Assembly (NCBI GenBank): GCA_964433135.1
Contig: CAYSQW010000007.1
Span: 37,735-101,734 of the forward strand
DNA length: 64,000 bases
Origin: CAYSQW01 sp964433135
GTDB taxonomy: Bacteria; Acidobacteriota; Aminicenantia; Aminicenantales; Aminicenantaceae
Reading direction: 5' to 3'
The position numbers and the translations under genes are program-made. Within the stretch, counting starts at the first letter, position 1. Each line of letters starts with the position of its first letter. The notes under the pieces were generated by a model that saw only the letters and a list, made by a program, of their open reading frames with translations, did not search any database and was not told the DNA's origin. Below, in pieces: positions 46,403-55,065 of the stretch.

Positions 46403-46973
46403 GTCCATTCCCCTTTTCATTCAAGTCTTTCCCATAGAGCGGTTCCAGGATTTTTCTCAGCTTCTGCTGGCCGCGTGCCAGTCGTGACAGGACCGTCCCG
46501 GTTGGAAGCTTCAGTATCCCAGCGGTCTCGGAAGTCGAAAATCCGTGGATCAGGCGCAGTACCAGGACCGATCGAAACTTGGGTTCAAGCGACTGAAGCC
46601 CGTTTTGAATGAGTTTTCGGGCCTCATTGCGTTCGATCGTGCGGTCAAGGTCGGGATAATGATCGATCTTATCCGAGGTGTCGGTATGAAAGCGGGCCCT
46701 GACATGACGGCGGCGCTTGATCTGATTGAGTGATAAATTGATAGCGATGCGTGTTAGATAGGTCCCGAGCGTCGAGTCCCCGCGGAACCGCGGCAGGGAC
46801 TTGTAGAAACGGATGAATGTTTCCTGTCCGACATCTTCCGCTTCCGGGCCGGGTCCCAGCATCCCGATTACGGTCGCCGCGACCAGCGGCTCATGCTTAC
46901 GAATTAATTTCATCAGAGCTTCCCGGTTGCCTTCTATGGCTTCTTCAAGCAAATCTTTTTCATTCTGATGCAT
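46395..46973 (-). CDS. ECF-type RNA polymerase sigma factor
   Basis: 192 residues. Region 2 (LIRKHEPLVAATVIGMLG, AEDVGQETFIRFYKSLPRF, TLGTYLTRIAINLSLNQIKRR) and region 4 (LRLIHGFSTSETAGILKLPTGTVLSRL) are clear; region 3 is lacking, as in ECF factors. First gene of the cassette with the anti-sigma-like and Spy-like genes. Likely released by an envelope or metal signal and probably autoregulated. Confidence 0.9.
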   Translation of the reverse strand: MHQNEKDLLEEAIEGNREALMKLIRKHEPLVAATVIGMLGPGPEAEDVGQETFIRFYKSLPRFRGDSTLGTYLTRIAINLSLNQIKRRRHVRARFHTDTSDKIDHYPDLDRTIERNEARKLIQNGLQSLEPKFRSVLVLRLIHGFSTSETAGILKLPTGTVLSRLARGQQKLRKILEPLYGKDLNEKGNGHE

Positions 46974-47142
46974 GATGATGGCTGCGAATTACCGGCGCCG
47001 TATGTTTGAACACGAAAAATTCCGTCTCTAAATATACTACCATTTGATTGGACAAATAGTCAGAACATAATATTCCCGGAGGGATGATATTTCGGAATAA
47101 TGGATATTTGGAAAAAAGACTTAATTCCATCGCGGTTATCGG

Positions 47143-47170
47143 TTAAAATAAAACCTTTCATTCATATAAT
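47143..47170 (+). promoter_or_regulatory. Candidate promoter of the DUF1015 gene
   Basis: TATAAT at 47165-47170 is a perfect -10; a weak TTAAAA at 47143-47148 lies 16 bp upstream. The start codon follows 42 bases later behind AAGGAGAG. Confidence 0.4.
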
Positions 47171-47212
47171 GACTGTAGATGGATCGACAGACCATTCATT
47201 AAGGAGAGAAAT

Positions 47213-48460
47213 ATGGCCGTTTTAAGAAAATTCAAAGCGCTGCGCCCAAAATTGGGCTTGGAAGCCGAAGTGGCCTCCTATCCCTATGATGTGTTGAACA
47301 GTGAGGAAGCCCGTGAGCTGGCAAAGGAAAATCCCAAGTCCTTCCTGCACGTGGTCAAGCCCGAGATAGATCTGCCCAGGGGAACCGATCTCTATTCCCC
47401 GCAGGTGTACGGCAAGGCGCGGGAAAATCTGGATAAATTCATTACGGAGGGAGTTTTGGTTCAGGATGAAGAGCCTTTTCTCTACCTGTACCGACAGACC
47501 ATGGATGGGCGGGAACAATACGGGATCGTGGGATGCGTGTCGGTCGACGACTACGATCGGGACATCATAAAAAAACACGAGCATACCCGCCCGGTTAAGG
47601 AAAAAGACCGGATCACGCATGTGGACGTTACCAATGTCAACGCCGGTCCCATATTCCTGACGTACAAAGCGGAACCGGCCATCGACGGTCTGGTCTCCCG
47701 GGTGGCGGGAACAAAACCCGAGTATGATTTTGTCGCGCCGGACGGGATCGGACACACCGTGTGGATCATCAAAGACCAGGCTCTCGGAGATGCCCTGGTC
47801 GCCGAATTCGCAAAAAAGGATTTTCTCTACGTGGCCGACGGTCATCATCGCTCGGCTTCAGCGGCGAAAGTCGCCAACAAACGCCAGGCGGCGAATCCGA
47901 ATCACACCGGTGATGAGGAGTATAATTATTTCCTGGCGGTTCTTTTTCCCGACAATCAGCTGAAGATCCTGGACTACAACCGGATCTTAAAGAACCTCAA
48001 CGGTCATACTCGAGATGAACTTTTCGAAACCTTGGAGAATCTCTTTATCGTGGAGAACGTCGGAGCTGAGCCCTACAAGCCCCGGAAAAAAGGCGAGGTC
48101 GGCATGTATTTCGAAGGGCAGTGGACCAAACTGACCATGCGATCGGAGTTGCTCGATCTATCCGATCCGGTTGCCGGACTCGACATCTCATTCATCCAGA
48201 ATCGTCTTTTTGAACCCTTTTTCGGAATCAAGGATCCCCGAACCAGCGACGACATCGATTTTGTCGGCGGTATCCGGGGTTTGAAAGAACTGATGAAACG
48301 GGTGGATGAAGGTGGATTTCAGGCGGCTTTCGCCATGTATCCCACCGCAATCGGCGAGCTGATCGCCATCGCGGATTCAGGCAAGGTGATGCCGCCTAAA
48401 ACGACCTGGTTCGAGCCCAAACTGCGCAGCGGCCTTCTGATCCATTCGCTGAAAGACTGA
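47213..48460 (+). CDS. DUF1015-family cytosolic protein
   Basis: 415 residues, no signal peptide. Typical DUF1015 blocks: FKALRPK near the start, VASYPYDVLNSEEA, FLHVVKPEIDLP, RQTMDGREQYGIVG, VADGHHRSASA and MPPKTTWFEPKLRSGLLI at the end. The DGHHR block resembles ParB/serine-kinase-fold proteins, which hints at nucleotide or phosphate chemistry, but I assign no reaction. Stands alone. Confidence 0.88.
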   Translation: MAVLRKFKALRPKLGLEAEVASYPYDVLNSEEARELAKENPKSFLHVVKPEIDLPRGTDLYSPQVYGKARENLDKFITEGVLVQDEEPFLYLYRQTMDGREQYGIVGCVSVDDYDRDIIKKHEHTRPVKEKDRITHVDVTNVNAGPIFLTYKAEPAIDGLVSRVAGTKPEYDFVAPDGIGHTVWIIKDQALGDALVAEFAKKDFLYVADGHHRSASAAKVANKRQAANPNHTGDEEYNYFLAVLFPDNQLKILDYNRILKNLNGHTRDELFETLENLFIVENVGAEPYKPRKKGEVGMYFEGQWTKLTMRSELLDLSDPVAGLDISFIQNRLFEPFFGIKDPRTSDDIDFVGGIRGLKELMKRVDEGGFQAAFAMYPTAIGELIAIADSGKVMPPKTTWFEPKLRSGLLIHSLKD

Positions 48461-48529
48461 TTGTTCTTCAGGGAGCACGTCTGCTTCGGAGCAAATCCGC
48501 TTCATAGGTAAAAAAAAGAGAGGGAATAC

Positions 48530-48558
48530 TTGACAAACGTTTGTATGTTTTTTAATCT
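48530..48558 (+). promoter_or_regulatory. Promoter of the outer-membrane protein/TetR/RND operon
   Basis: A consensus -35 TTGACA (48530-48535) is followed by TTTAAT (48551-48556, 15 bp) or TAATCT (48553-48558, 17 bp). The -35 overlaps the first palindromic operator, so repressor binding would block polymerase. Confidence 0.65.
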
Positions 48559-48578
48559 TAGTATGAACAAACGTTTGA
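48533..48578. promoter_or_regulatory. Paired palindromic operators, probable TetR sites
   Basis: CAAACGTTTG occurs at 48534-48543 (in the 12-bp palindrome ACAAACGTTTGT) and again at 48568-48577, centres 34 bp apart. A TetR regulator is encoded in the operon that starts just downstream, so autoregulation is likely. Confidence 0.75.
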
Positions 48579-48605
48579 TTGGTATTATGTGCAGTGGAGG
48601 ACAAT

Positions 48606-49928
48606 GTGCGTAAATCGATATCGCTTCTGTGCTTTCTTCTATTCCTGGTGGGAATCGCGTCGGCCCAGGGGATCTTCGACGGTGCGGTCGGGGAAGGGGA
48701 GACATTTGCTCCTTTCGAACTCAATGGGTACCTGCGAAGCCCGGTTTATATCGGGCGGGTCCCTGATGAGTCGGCGGCGGAGCTGAAGAGCGTCTATGGA
48801 GAGTTTTCACTTAAATTGAAAGCGACCAAGCGGAACTGGGGAGATGCGTTTGCCGAAATCCGTTTCCGTCGCGGCACGGAATTCGGCGACCGGATCAGAG
48901 AGGTAAATCTTCGTGAGGGTTATGTCAACCTCTATTGGGGGCCGATGGATCTGCGCATAGGCCATCAGATCATTGTTTGGGGCAGGGCGGACGGCGTCAA
49001 TCCCACCGATAACCTGACTCCCAAAAACATGCTCGTGCGCTCTCCGAATGAAGATGACATCCGGGAAGGAAATTTTTGCCTGCGGGCCGCAGGTCAATGG
49101 CATCCTCTACGGGTGGAAGTGGTATGGGTTCCCGTTTACCGGTCATCGGTGCTGCCTACGGGGCTTTTGTCTCTACCCTCCGGAATCGTATTGAGGGAAT
49201 CATTTAGGCCGGACCCAAGCTTGCGAAACGGAGCCTTGGCTTTTAAGGCGAACCTGGAACTGGCCGCGTTCGATGCATCCGTGTCGTATTTTAACGGTTT
49301 CAATCCGTTTCCCGGACTGGCGGCGGAATTTCCGTTTCTTCCCGGGGATCCGGTAACCGTTTTTCCCAAAGCCTATCGGACGGAGGTCTGGGGTGCGGAT
49401 TTTTCCACGACGCTAGGGGGATCCTTCGGGCTTCGGGGAGAAGCCGCGTATAAAAATCCCCGGGGAGAAGATTCGCGTGAGATCTATATCCCCGACTCCG
49501 ATATCCAGGTCATATTGGGCTTGGACAATGAGTTTCCCGGGGATTGGAGCTTTATTCTTCAGTATATCGGAAGCCATGTTTTTTCTTTCGAAGAGCTGAC
49601 GCTTCCCGGGGAGCCTTCGCTTTTACCCGGCTATGAGCTGGCTTATAAGAACCGGCTTCTCGCGTCCCAGCGGTATGCCGATATGCATTCCCTATCCCTT
49701 CGAGTCGCAAAAAAATTAATGCATGAGGTTATGACCGCTGAAATCGCCGCCCGGATCAACCTGACGTCGGAAGAACTTTTGATTCGCCCCAAATTGACAT
49801 ACGATGTCGCTGATGCGCTGACCGTCACGGTAGGCGGAGAGTACTATTCCGGGCCTGCCGGGACTCTTTTCGATTTGATAGGATCGCATTTGAGTGCTTT
49901 TTTTTCCGAGTTGAAATTGTCCTTTTAA
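48606..49928 (+). CDS. DUF1302-like outer-membrane protein
   Basis: 440 residues from a GTG start with GGAGG five bases upstream; the longer frame from 48579 runs through the operator region. Signal peptide ends ASAQ. The body is beta-strand rich, with YVNLYWGPMDLRIGHQIIVWGRADGVNPTDNL typical of DUF1302-like barrels found next to RND/MMPL exporters, and ends SAFFSELKLSF with terminal Phe. Probable outer-membrane channel or receptor for lipid-like cargo; first gene of the operon. Confidence 0.78.
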   Translation: MRKSISLLCFLLFLVGIASAQGIFDGAVGEGETFAPFELNGYLRSPVYIGRVPDESAAELKSVYGEFSLKLKATKRNWGDAFAEIRFRRGTEFGDRIREVNLREGYVNLYWGPMDLRIGHQIIVWGRADGVNPTDNLTPKNMLVRSPNEDDIREGNFCLRAAGQWHPLRVEVVWVPVYRSSVLPTGLLSLPSGIVLRESFRPDPSLRNGALAFKANLELAAFDASVSYFNGFNPFPGLAAEFPFLPGDPVTVFPKAYRTEVWGADFSTTLGGSFGLRGEAAYKNPRGEDSREIYIPDSDIQVILGLDNEFPGDWSFILQYIGSHVFSFEELTLPGEPSLLPGYELAYKNRLLASQRYADMHSLSLRVAKKLMHEVMTAEIAARINLTSEELLIRPKLTYDVADALTVTVGGEYYSGPAGTLFDLIGSHLSAFFSELKLSF

Positions 49929-49939
49929 AGGAGAAATAA

Positions 49940-50584
49940 ATGGATGAACATCACATCACCGAGCCGAAACAAAGAATCCTGGATGCGGCCACCGCTTTAT
50001 TCGCTTCTAAAGGTTTCGCCGGGGTAGGCGTTAGGGAAATCGCGCGGATGTCGGGAGTGAATATCGCCATGATTTCTTATTATTTCGGCGGGAAAACCGG
50101 GATATTGAAGGCGATATTCGAGGGTTTTTTTAAATCCTATTTCGGCATGTTCGCTCATTTGGATGTCGTATCGAATACCCGCGAAGAGATGATGCGTTCG
50201 ATTGCCCGTGAAATTGTCGATTTTATACGTACCAATACGGAGCTGGCGTTGGTTTTTTATAATGAATATCCTCTTGATATGCCGGAATTGACGGAGTTTA
50301 AACGTTCTCAGATCACAAGTCTGCTGTCCATGCTGGAGGGACCGTTGGGCAAAGCGGGATTGATGCCGCAAGACAAATGGGACCTGCGGATCGTCGGACC
50401 CGCGCTGTTTGGCTCGATCATGATGCATTTCCGTTTAACGCCGCTGTTCAAAGAATTTTTCTCCGTTGAACTCGATGATGCTTATTATGATCGGTTTGTC
50501 GAGACTCTGACCCTGTTTTTCTCCGGAGGGATCCGATCTCTCACCGTGGAGGCAAGGAGCACGGAGGAAAACAGTCATGGATAA
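49940..50584 (+). CDS. TetR-family transcriptional regulator
   Basis: 214 residues. N-terminal TetR helix-turn-helix: RILDAATALFASKGFAGVGVREIARMSGVNIAMISYYFGGK; the C-terminal ligand domain is divergent. Probably represses its own operon through the CAAACGTTTG palindromes at 48534 and 48568. AAAGGAG site, 11 bp after the upstream gene; the last codons overlap the RND start by eight bases. Confidence 0.92.
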   Translation: MDEHHITEPKQRILDAATALFASKGFAGVGVREIARMSGVNIAMISYYFGGKTGILKAIFEGFFKSYFGMFAHLDVVSNTREEMMRSIAREIVDFIRTNTELALVFYNEYPLDMPELTEFKRSQITSLLSMLEGPLGKAGLMPQDKWDLRIVGPALFGSIMMHFRLTPLFKEFFSVELDDAYYDRFVETLTLFFSGGIRSLTVEARSTEENSHG

Positions 50585-52865
50585 ACTTGCCGATATGGTT
50601 ATCAAATTTCGCTGGATCATCATCGTAGGATTCATCGCCGTTGCGCTGTTCTTCGGATCGCGGCTCCCCCAAGCGGAAATCGATGCGGAGGTGAAGAGCC
50701 AGCTTCCCGAAAACATGTCTTCAAGACTCGCCCTGGAGAAAATCGAGGATGTTTTCGGCGGGACGGAGATCGCCATGATCGCGATAGAAGCGGACGACGT
50801 ATTGGCGGCGGACACCCTGGAGCGCGTAAAAAATCTTTCCCGAAGAATCAAACGCATCCGGGGCGTGAACCGTGTCTTGTCGTTGTTCGAAGCCAAAGAC
50901 ATCCGAGGGGAAGAAGGGATGATGCTGGTCGATCCCGCGGTGGATCGGATCCCCCGGAATAACACTGAAAGAGAAAATCTGCGCCGCCGTCTCAAAACGA
51001 ACGATATGGTATTCAAACTTCTGGTTTCGGAAGATTTTCAAGCCATGGCGATCATCTCTCTTCTGGCATCCGATGTGGATGATGTGGCGGTGACTTCGGC
51101 TTTGAGGCAAGCGGTGGAGGAAATTCCCGGAAGGGAAAAAGTGCATTTCAGCGGTCTTCCTTTTATCCGGGTTTCCCTGGCTTCCGATATGCGCGGAGAT
51201 CTTTTGCGCTTTCTTCCGCTCGGCCTGCTGATCATGCTTATATTTCTTTTCCTGTGCTTCCGCCGGCTGCGCGGTGTCATTTTGCCTTTTCTTGTGGTGC
51301 TGATGTCCATTGCCGTGGGCATGGGGATGCTTCCGCTTCTGGGTTGGAAAATCCAGATGGTGACAATCCTGCTGCCGGTGATGATGATCGCGATCGCCAA
51401 TGATTATGGGATTCACTTGATGAGCAAATATCAGGAAGACAATCAGCCGGGCGGGGGCCTCTCAAGTGAACAACTGGCCCGCCGGGGAATCCTGGGTCTC
51501 GGCAGGCCGGTGATCGCCACGGGGCTCACCACCATCGCCGGCATGTTGTGTCTGCTGACCCACGTGATCATCCCCGCTGAGCGCTTGGGCGTTCAGGCCG
51601 CCGTCGGCATCCTTTTTGCCTTGGCCGCCAGTCTGCTTTTTATACCGGCGGTGCTGTCTCTGCTGCCCAAAAGCCGGCCGATCCTGATGGCTGATCCTTC
51701 GCGTCGGCATTTTATGGAGAAGATGCTTCAGCGGTTTTCGCGGTTCGTGACGGGACGTCCTAAAGCCGTTCTGGCGGCCGCGGCGGTTTTGTTCGTCGGT
51801 GTCGGTGTCGGGATCCTGTTCGTGACCGTCGATACGAATCCCACAAATTATTATTCTGACAACCATCCATTCATAAAGGCTTCGGATTTGGTCAACCGGG
51901 AGTTCGGGGGCTCGATGGGGCTTTCGATTTTGGCGGAAGGGGATATCAAGGATCCTTTCGTCTTGAATGAAATCGATCGTTTGGAAAGAGAGCTGAAGGA
52001 GATTCCTCATATTGGGAACACCACGTCACTGGCCAGAGTTGTGAGACAGATGAGCCGGGCGCTGAACGATGAAAATGAGCCGGGTTACGATCGGATTCCG
52101 GAAACGCGAAACGCCGTAGCGCAGTATTTCGAGCTGTATTCCATGAGTGGGGATCCCGATGATTTTGAAAAAATGGTGGACTTCCCTTATGAGAAGGCCC
52201 AAATATCCGCACGTATCGACAGCGAGAGCATGGTCGTCGTCCGCAGGGTGCTGCGCAAAGTCAATCGAACGATATCGGGTCGGCCCCTATTTACCACGGT
52301 CGGCGGATTTCCGCTTGTCTTTTCACAGCTGGTGGATAAGATCGTCCACGGTCAAGTCGTCTCTCTGGTTATGAGCATCGTGGTCGTCGGCCTGTTGGTG
52401 ATGCTTCTGTTCCGGTCTTTCGGAGCGGGCGTGACCGCCGTGGTTCCCCTGCTGTTGGCGTTGGTGATGCTGTTCGGGCTTATGGGGTATTTCAATATTG
52501 AATTGAGCATCGTAACCGCCATGCTTTCATCTATCATGATCGGAGTGGGCGTTGATTATACAATTCATTTTTTATGGCGGTATAGAGAGGAAAGGAACCG
52601 CGGCCTGGAAACCTCGGAGGCCGTAGCCCATACCATCAATACGGTTGGGCGCGGGATCGTTTTCAACGCGCTTTCGGTGCTGATCGGATTTGTCGTGTTG
52701 TTCATTTCCAATTTCCTGCCGATCCGCTTTTTCGCATTTTTGATCATGGTTTCAATCTCTACTTGCCTCATGGGAGGTCTGGTTTTGCTGCCGGCATACT
52801 GCATCGTGTTCCGTCCTCGATTTCTCGAGCCGCGGGCAAACGACCTCATAAATGGAGGGAACTGA
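50577..52865 (+). CDS. RND-superfamily (MMPL-like) exporter
   Basis: 762 residues in two homologous halves, each with a large periplasmic loop and a membrane bundle of about six helices. RND hallmarks are IANDYGIHLMSKYQEDNQ in the first half and GVGVDYTIHFLWRYREE in the second, with proton-relay Asp residues. MMPL-type members without adaptor proteins often move lipids, hopanoids or carotenoids. Operon partners (barrel protein and LolA-like protein) support lipid traffic to the outer membrane. Confidence 0.9.
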   Translation: MDKLADMVIKFRWIIIVGFIAVALFFGSRLPQAEIDAEVKSQLPENMSSRLALEKIEDVFGGTEIAMIAIEADDVLAADTLERVKNLSRRIKRIRGVNRVLSLFEAKDIRGEEGMMLVDPAVDRIPRNNTERENLRRRLKTNDMVFKLLVSEDFQAMAIISLLASDVDDVAVTSALRQAVEEIPGREKVHFSGLPFIRVSLASDMRGDLLRFLPLGLLIMLIFLFLCFRRLRGVILPFLVVLMSIAVGMGMLPLLGWKIQMVTILLPVMMIAIANDYGIHLMSKYQEDNQPGGGLSSEQLARRGILGLGRPVIATGLTTIAGMLCLLTHVIIPAERLGVQAAVGILFALAASLLFIPAVLSLLPKSRPILMADPSRRHFMEKMLQRFSRFVTGRPKAVLAAAAVLFVGVGVGILFVTVDTNPTNYYSDNHPFIKASDLVNREFGGSMGLSILAEGDIKDPFVLNEIDRLERELKEIPHIGNTTSLARVVRQMSRALNDENEPGYDRIPETRNAVAQYFELYSMSGDPDDFEKMVDFPYEKAQISARIDSESMVVVRRVLRKVNRTISGRPLFTTVGGFPLVFSQLVDKIVHGQVVSLVMSIVVVGLLVMLLFRSFGAGVTAVVPLLLALVMLFGLMGYFNIELSIVTAMLSSIMIGVGVDYTIHFLWRYREERNRGLETSEAVAHTINTVGRGIVFNALSVLIGFVVLFISNFLPIRFFAFLIMVSISTCLMGGLVLLPAYCIVFRPRFLEPRANDLINGGN

Positions 52866-52921
52866 GGGATGGAAACCTCTTTCATGGAAATTATAATGAA
52901 AACGAAACTCAGGAGGAAAAG

Positions 52922-53725
52922 ATGAAAAAATATTCCGCGGCGTTGGTCGCTTTTTGTTTCCTGGTCGGATTCGGCGCGGCATCCGGCATGCAGGATACCA
53001 TAAATCCCCGGGAGGTTGTGGAAAGATCCACTTCCGCAACCAGGCTCTCAGGTTCTGAGGCCGTTTCGACCTTGACGATATTGGACGGCCGGGGGCGGGA
53101 AAGAGTACGGCGGATCGCCATGGTGACCAAACTCTTCGACGGGGGGGAGACCGAAAAAAAATTGACCCGTTTTCTGGAACCGGCGGATGTCAAAGGTACG
53201 GGTTTGCTCTCATTTGATTATCTCGATAAAGATGATGATATGTGGTTGTTCATGCCGGCCATCCGAAAAACCCGCCGGATCGTGAGCCGTGAAAAAGCCA
53301 AGAGTTTCATGGGCTCGGAATTTTCCTACGCGGATATGAATCCACCGGTCCTGGATGATTTCAAGTATATGATCTTGGGAGATCAGGAAGAGGGGGGGGT
53401 TGTATGCTGGAAGATCGAGATGGTTCCCGTAAACGATGAGGTGATGGATGAGAACGGTTTTTCCCGAAAGATCGTCTACATCGGCAAGCAGGATTTTATG
53501 ATCCGAAAATCGGAGTACTACGATCTCGACGGGGAACTGCACAAAGAATTGACCATCCTGGAGATCAAGCAGCTGGATGCCGTCAACCGTAAATACCGGC
53601 CGATACACATGGTGATGGTGAACAAGCAAAACAACAGGAAATCCATCATGAAAGTGGAAGAGATCCGGCTGAACCCGAGTATCGGAGACGAATATTTCAC
53701 CTCCCGGTACCTCGAGCGTATGTAA
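52922..53725 (+). CDS. Outer-membrane lipoprotein-sorting (LolA-like) protein
   Basis: 267 residues with signal peptide. Blocks DGRGRERVRRIAMVTK, FLEPADVKGTGLLSFDY, DDDMWLFMPAIRKTRRI, KSFMGSEFSYADMNPP and a C-terminal EYFTSRYLERM match the LolA-like family (PF17131 type) usually encoded beside MMPL exporters. It probably carries a hydrophobic cargo across the periplasm. CAGGAGG site at 52912-52918. Last gene of the operon. Confidence 0.88.
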   Translation: MKKYSAALVAFCFLVGFGAASGMQDTINPREVVERSTSATRLSGSEAVSTLTILDGRGRERVRRIAMVTKLFDGGETEKKLTRFLEPADVKGTGLLSFDYLDKDDDMWLFMPAIRKTRRIVSREKAKSFMGSEFSYADMNPPVLDDFKYMILGDQEEGGVVCWKIEMVPVNDEVMDENGFSRKIVYIGKQDFMIRKSEYYDLDGELHKELTILEIKQLDAVNRKYRPIHMVMVNKQNNRKSIMKVEEIRLNPSIGDEYFTSRYLERM

Positions 53726-53780
53726 ACGGGGATACCAACGGCTCTATTCATAAAGGACTCATCTCATTTCTAGGGCAGGC

Positions 53781-53815
53781 TTGACAGGCTGGTATTACGA
53801 AGTATTATAGTATTG
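53781..53815 (+). promoter_or_regulatory. Promoter with GTATTR direct repeats before the zinc-type operon
   Basis: TTGACA (53781-53786) and TATTAT (53803-53808) are 16 bp apart. Three short direct repeats GTATTA/GTATTA/GTATTG start at 53792, 53802 and 53810, covering spacer and -10: a plausible binding site for the ribbon-helix-helix protein encoded next. Confidence 0.6.
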
Positions 53816-53852
53816 AAATCATTCCTATGAAATCCGGAAATATGGTGCGGCG

Positions 53853-54125
53853 ATGAAAAAAAAGAATACGGTGATTACGTTTAAAGTGGATGATGACCTG
53901 CTCAAGGTCCTTGACCAAATCCCGAATAGATCCGCGTTTATCCGGATGGCGGTCGTCACGGCGCTCGAGGATGTGTGCCCGCTCTGCGGCGGGACCGGGC
54001 GTTTGACCCCCAACCAGCAGCGGCATTGGCGGGATTTTGCGGAGGACCATATCATTTGCACCTGCCGGGAATGTCATGAAAAATTTATTCTTTGTTCCCA
54101 TTCCGGTGATAAGCGGCCCTCATGA
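53853..54125 (+). CDS. Ribbon-helix-helix protein with C-terminal zinc-finger-like cysteines
   Basis: 90 residues. Residues 6-38 fit a CopG/Arc-type ribbon-helix-helix (TFKVDDDLLKVLDQI ... SAFIRMAVVTALE). The C-terminal half has CPLC (C42, C45), CTCRECH (C69, C71, C74, H75) and CSH (C81, H83), probable metal ligands. Located 34 bp before a zinc-type substrate-binding protein, it is a good candidate for a metal-responsive regulator of that transporter. Weak ribosome site. Confidence 0.7.
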   Translation: MKKKNTVITFKVDDDLLKVLDQIPNRSAFIRMAVVTALEDVCPLCGGTGRLTPNQQRHWRDFAEDHIICTCRECHEKFILCSHSGDKRPS

Positions 54126-54159
54126 ATATTCCGGACGGTGTCCCGGAGCAGGTAAGCGG

Positions 54160-55065
54160 ATGAAGATCGAAAGAAAGATTGCGAAGTGTTTGCTGGCGGC
54201 GGTTATCCTGGCTTCAGGATGTTCCCCCAAAGGACTCTTCGCGGATACCGTACCGAGTGTATTTGTCAGTATCCTTCCCCAGGCGTATTTCGTGAAGCGG
54301 ATCGGGGGGGACTTTGTGGATGTGAAGGTGATGGTCGGTCCCGGACAGTCTCCCGCCACTTATGAACCGACTCCCCGCCAGATGACGGATCTGGGCCGCT
54401 CCCGGGCTTTTTTTCATATCGGCGTTCCTTTCGAGAAAACCTTCCTGCCGAAGATCCGGGAACTTTTTCCCGGCCTTGAGATCGTGGACGTTTCCCGGGG
54501 GATCGAGCGTCTGTATCTTCGCTCCTCAGACGAGATGGGAACACCGGATCCGCATATCTGGCTGGATCCCAAACGTGTGATGATCCTGTCCCGGACGATA
54601 TCCGAGGAACTGTCACAGCTGTTCCCCTCCCGTAAGGAAGCATTACGGAGGAACCTTAATGCTTTTCTGGAAGCCCTCAAGCGGTTGGATCTTAGATTGG
54701 AATCGATCCTGGCGCCGCTTCGGGGCCGAAGATTTTACGTGTTCCATCCCGCCTTCGGTTATTTTGCCCAATCCTACGGTCTCGAGCAGGTTGCGGTGGA
54801 GGAGGAGGGCAAGGAACCGGGACCGCGCCGGTTGACGCATCTGATCATGCGCGCCCGGAATGAAGGTGTCAGGGTGATCTTTGTGCAGCCGCAGTATGCG
54901 AGTCGGGATGTCGAAGCATTGGCTCGAGCCATCGATGGAGTGGTGGTTCCCATCGATCCCCTGCCGAGGGATTATATTCAAAGCATGGAAACGACCGCGG
55001 AAGCGATCCGGGTCGGATTGACCCCCAAAAGGATAAACTTGCGCAAAGAGAGAGGCTGTTCATGA
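54160..55065 (+). CDS. Zinc/manganese ABC transporter substrate-binding lipoprotein
   Basis: 301 residues with lipobox ASGC. Cluster A-I (ZnuA/TroA) fold: SILPQAYFVKRIGGD, then DPHIWLDP and FHPAFGYFA supply metal-binding His residues, and IDPLPRDY a late acidic ligand. The first usual ligand is missing: SPATYEPTP stands where most members have a His before YEP. There is no His-rich loop. Start at 54160 chosen by GGAGCAGG and signal peptide. Overlaps the ATPase gene by 4 bp. Confidence 0.88.
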   Translation: MKIERKIAKCLLAAVILASGCSPKGLFADTVPSVFVSILPQAYFVKRIGGDFVDVKVMVGPGQSPATYEPTPRQMTDLGRSRAFFHIGVPFEKTFLPKIRELFPGLEIVDVSRGIERLYLRSSDEMGTPDPHIWLDPKRVMILSRTISEELSQLFPSRKEALRRNLNAFLEALKRLDLRLESILAPLRGRRFYVFHPAFGYFAQSYGLEQVAVEEEGKEPGPRRLTHLIMRARNEGVRVIFVQPQYASRDVEALARAIDGVVVPIDPLPRDYIQSMETTAEAIRVGLTPKRINLRKERGCS

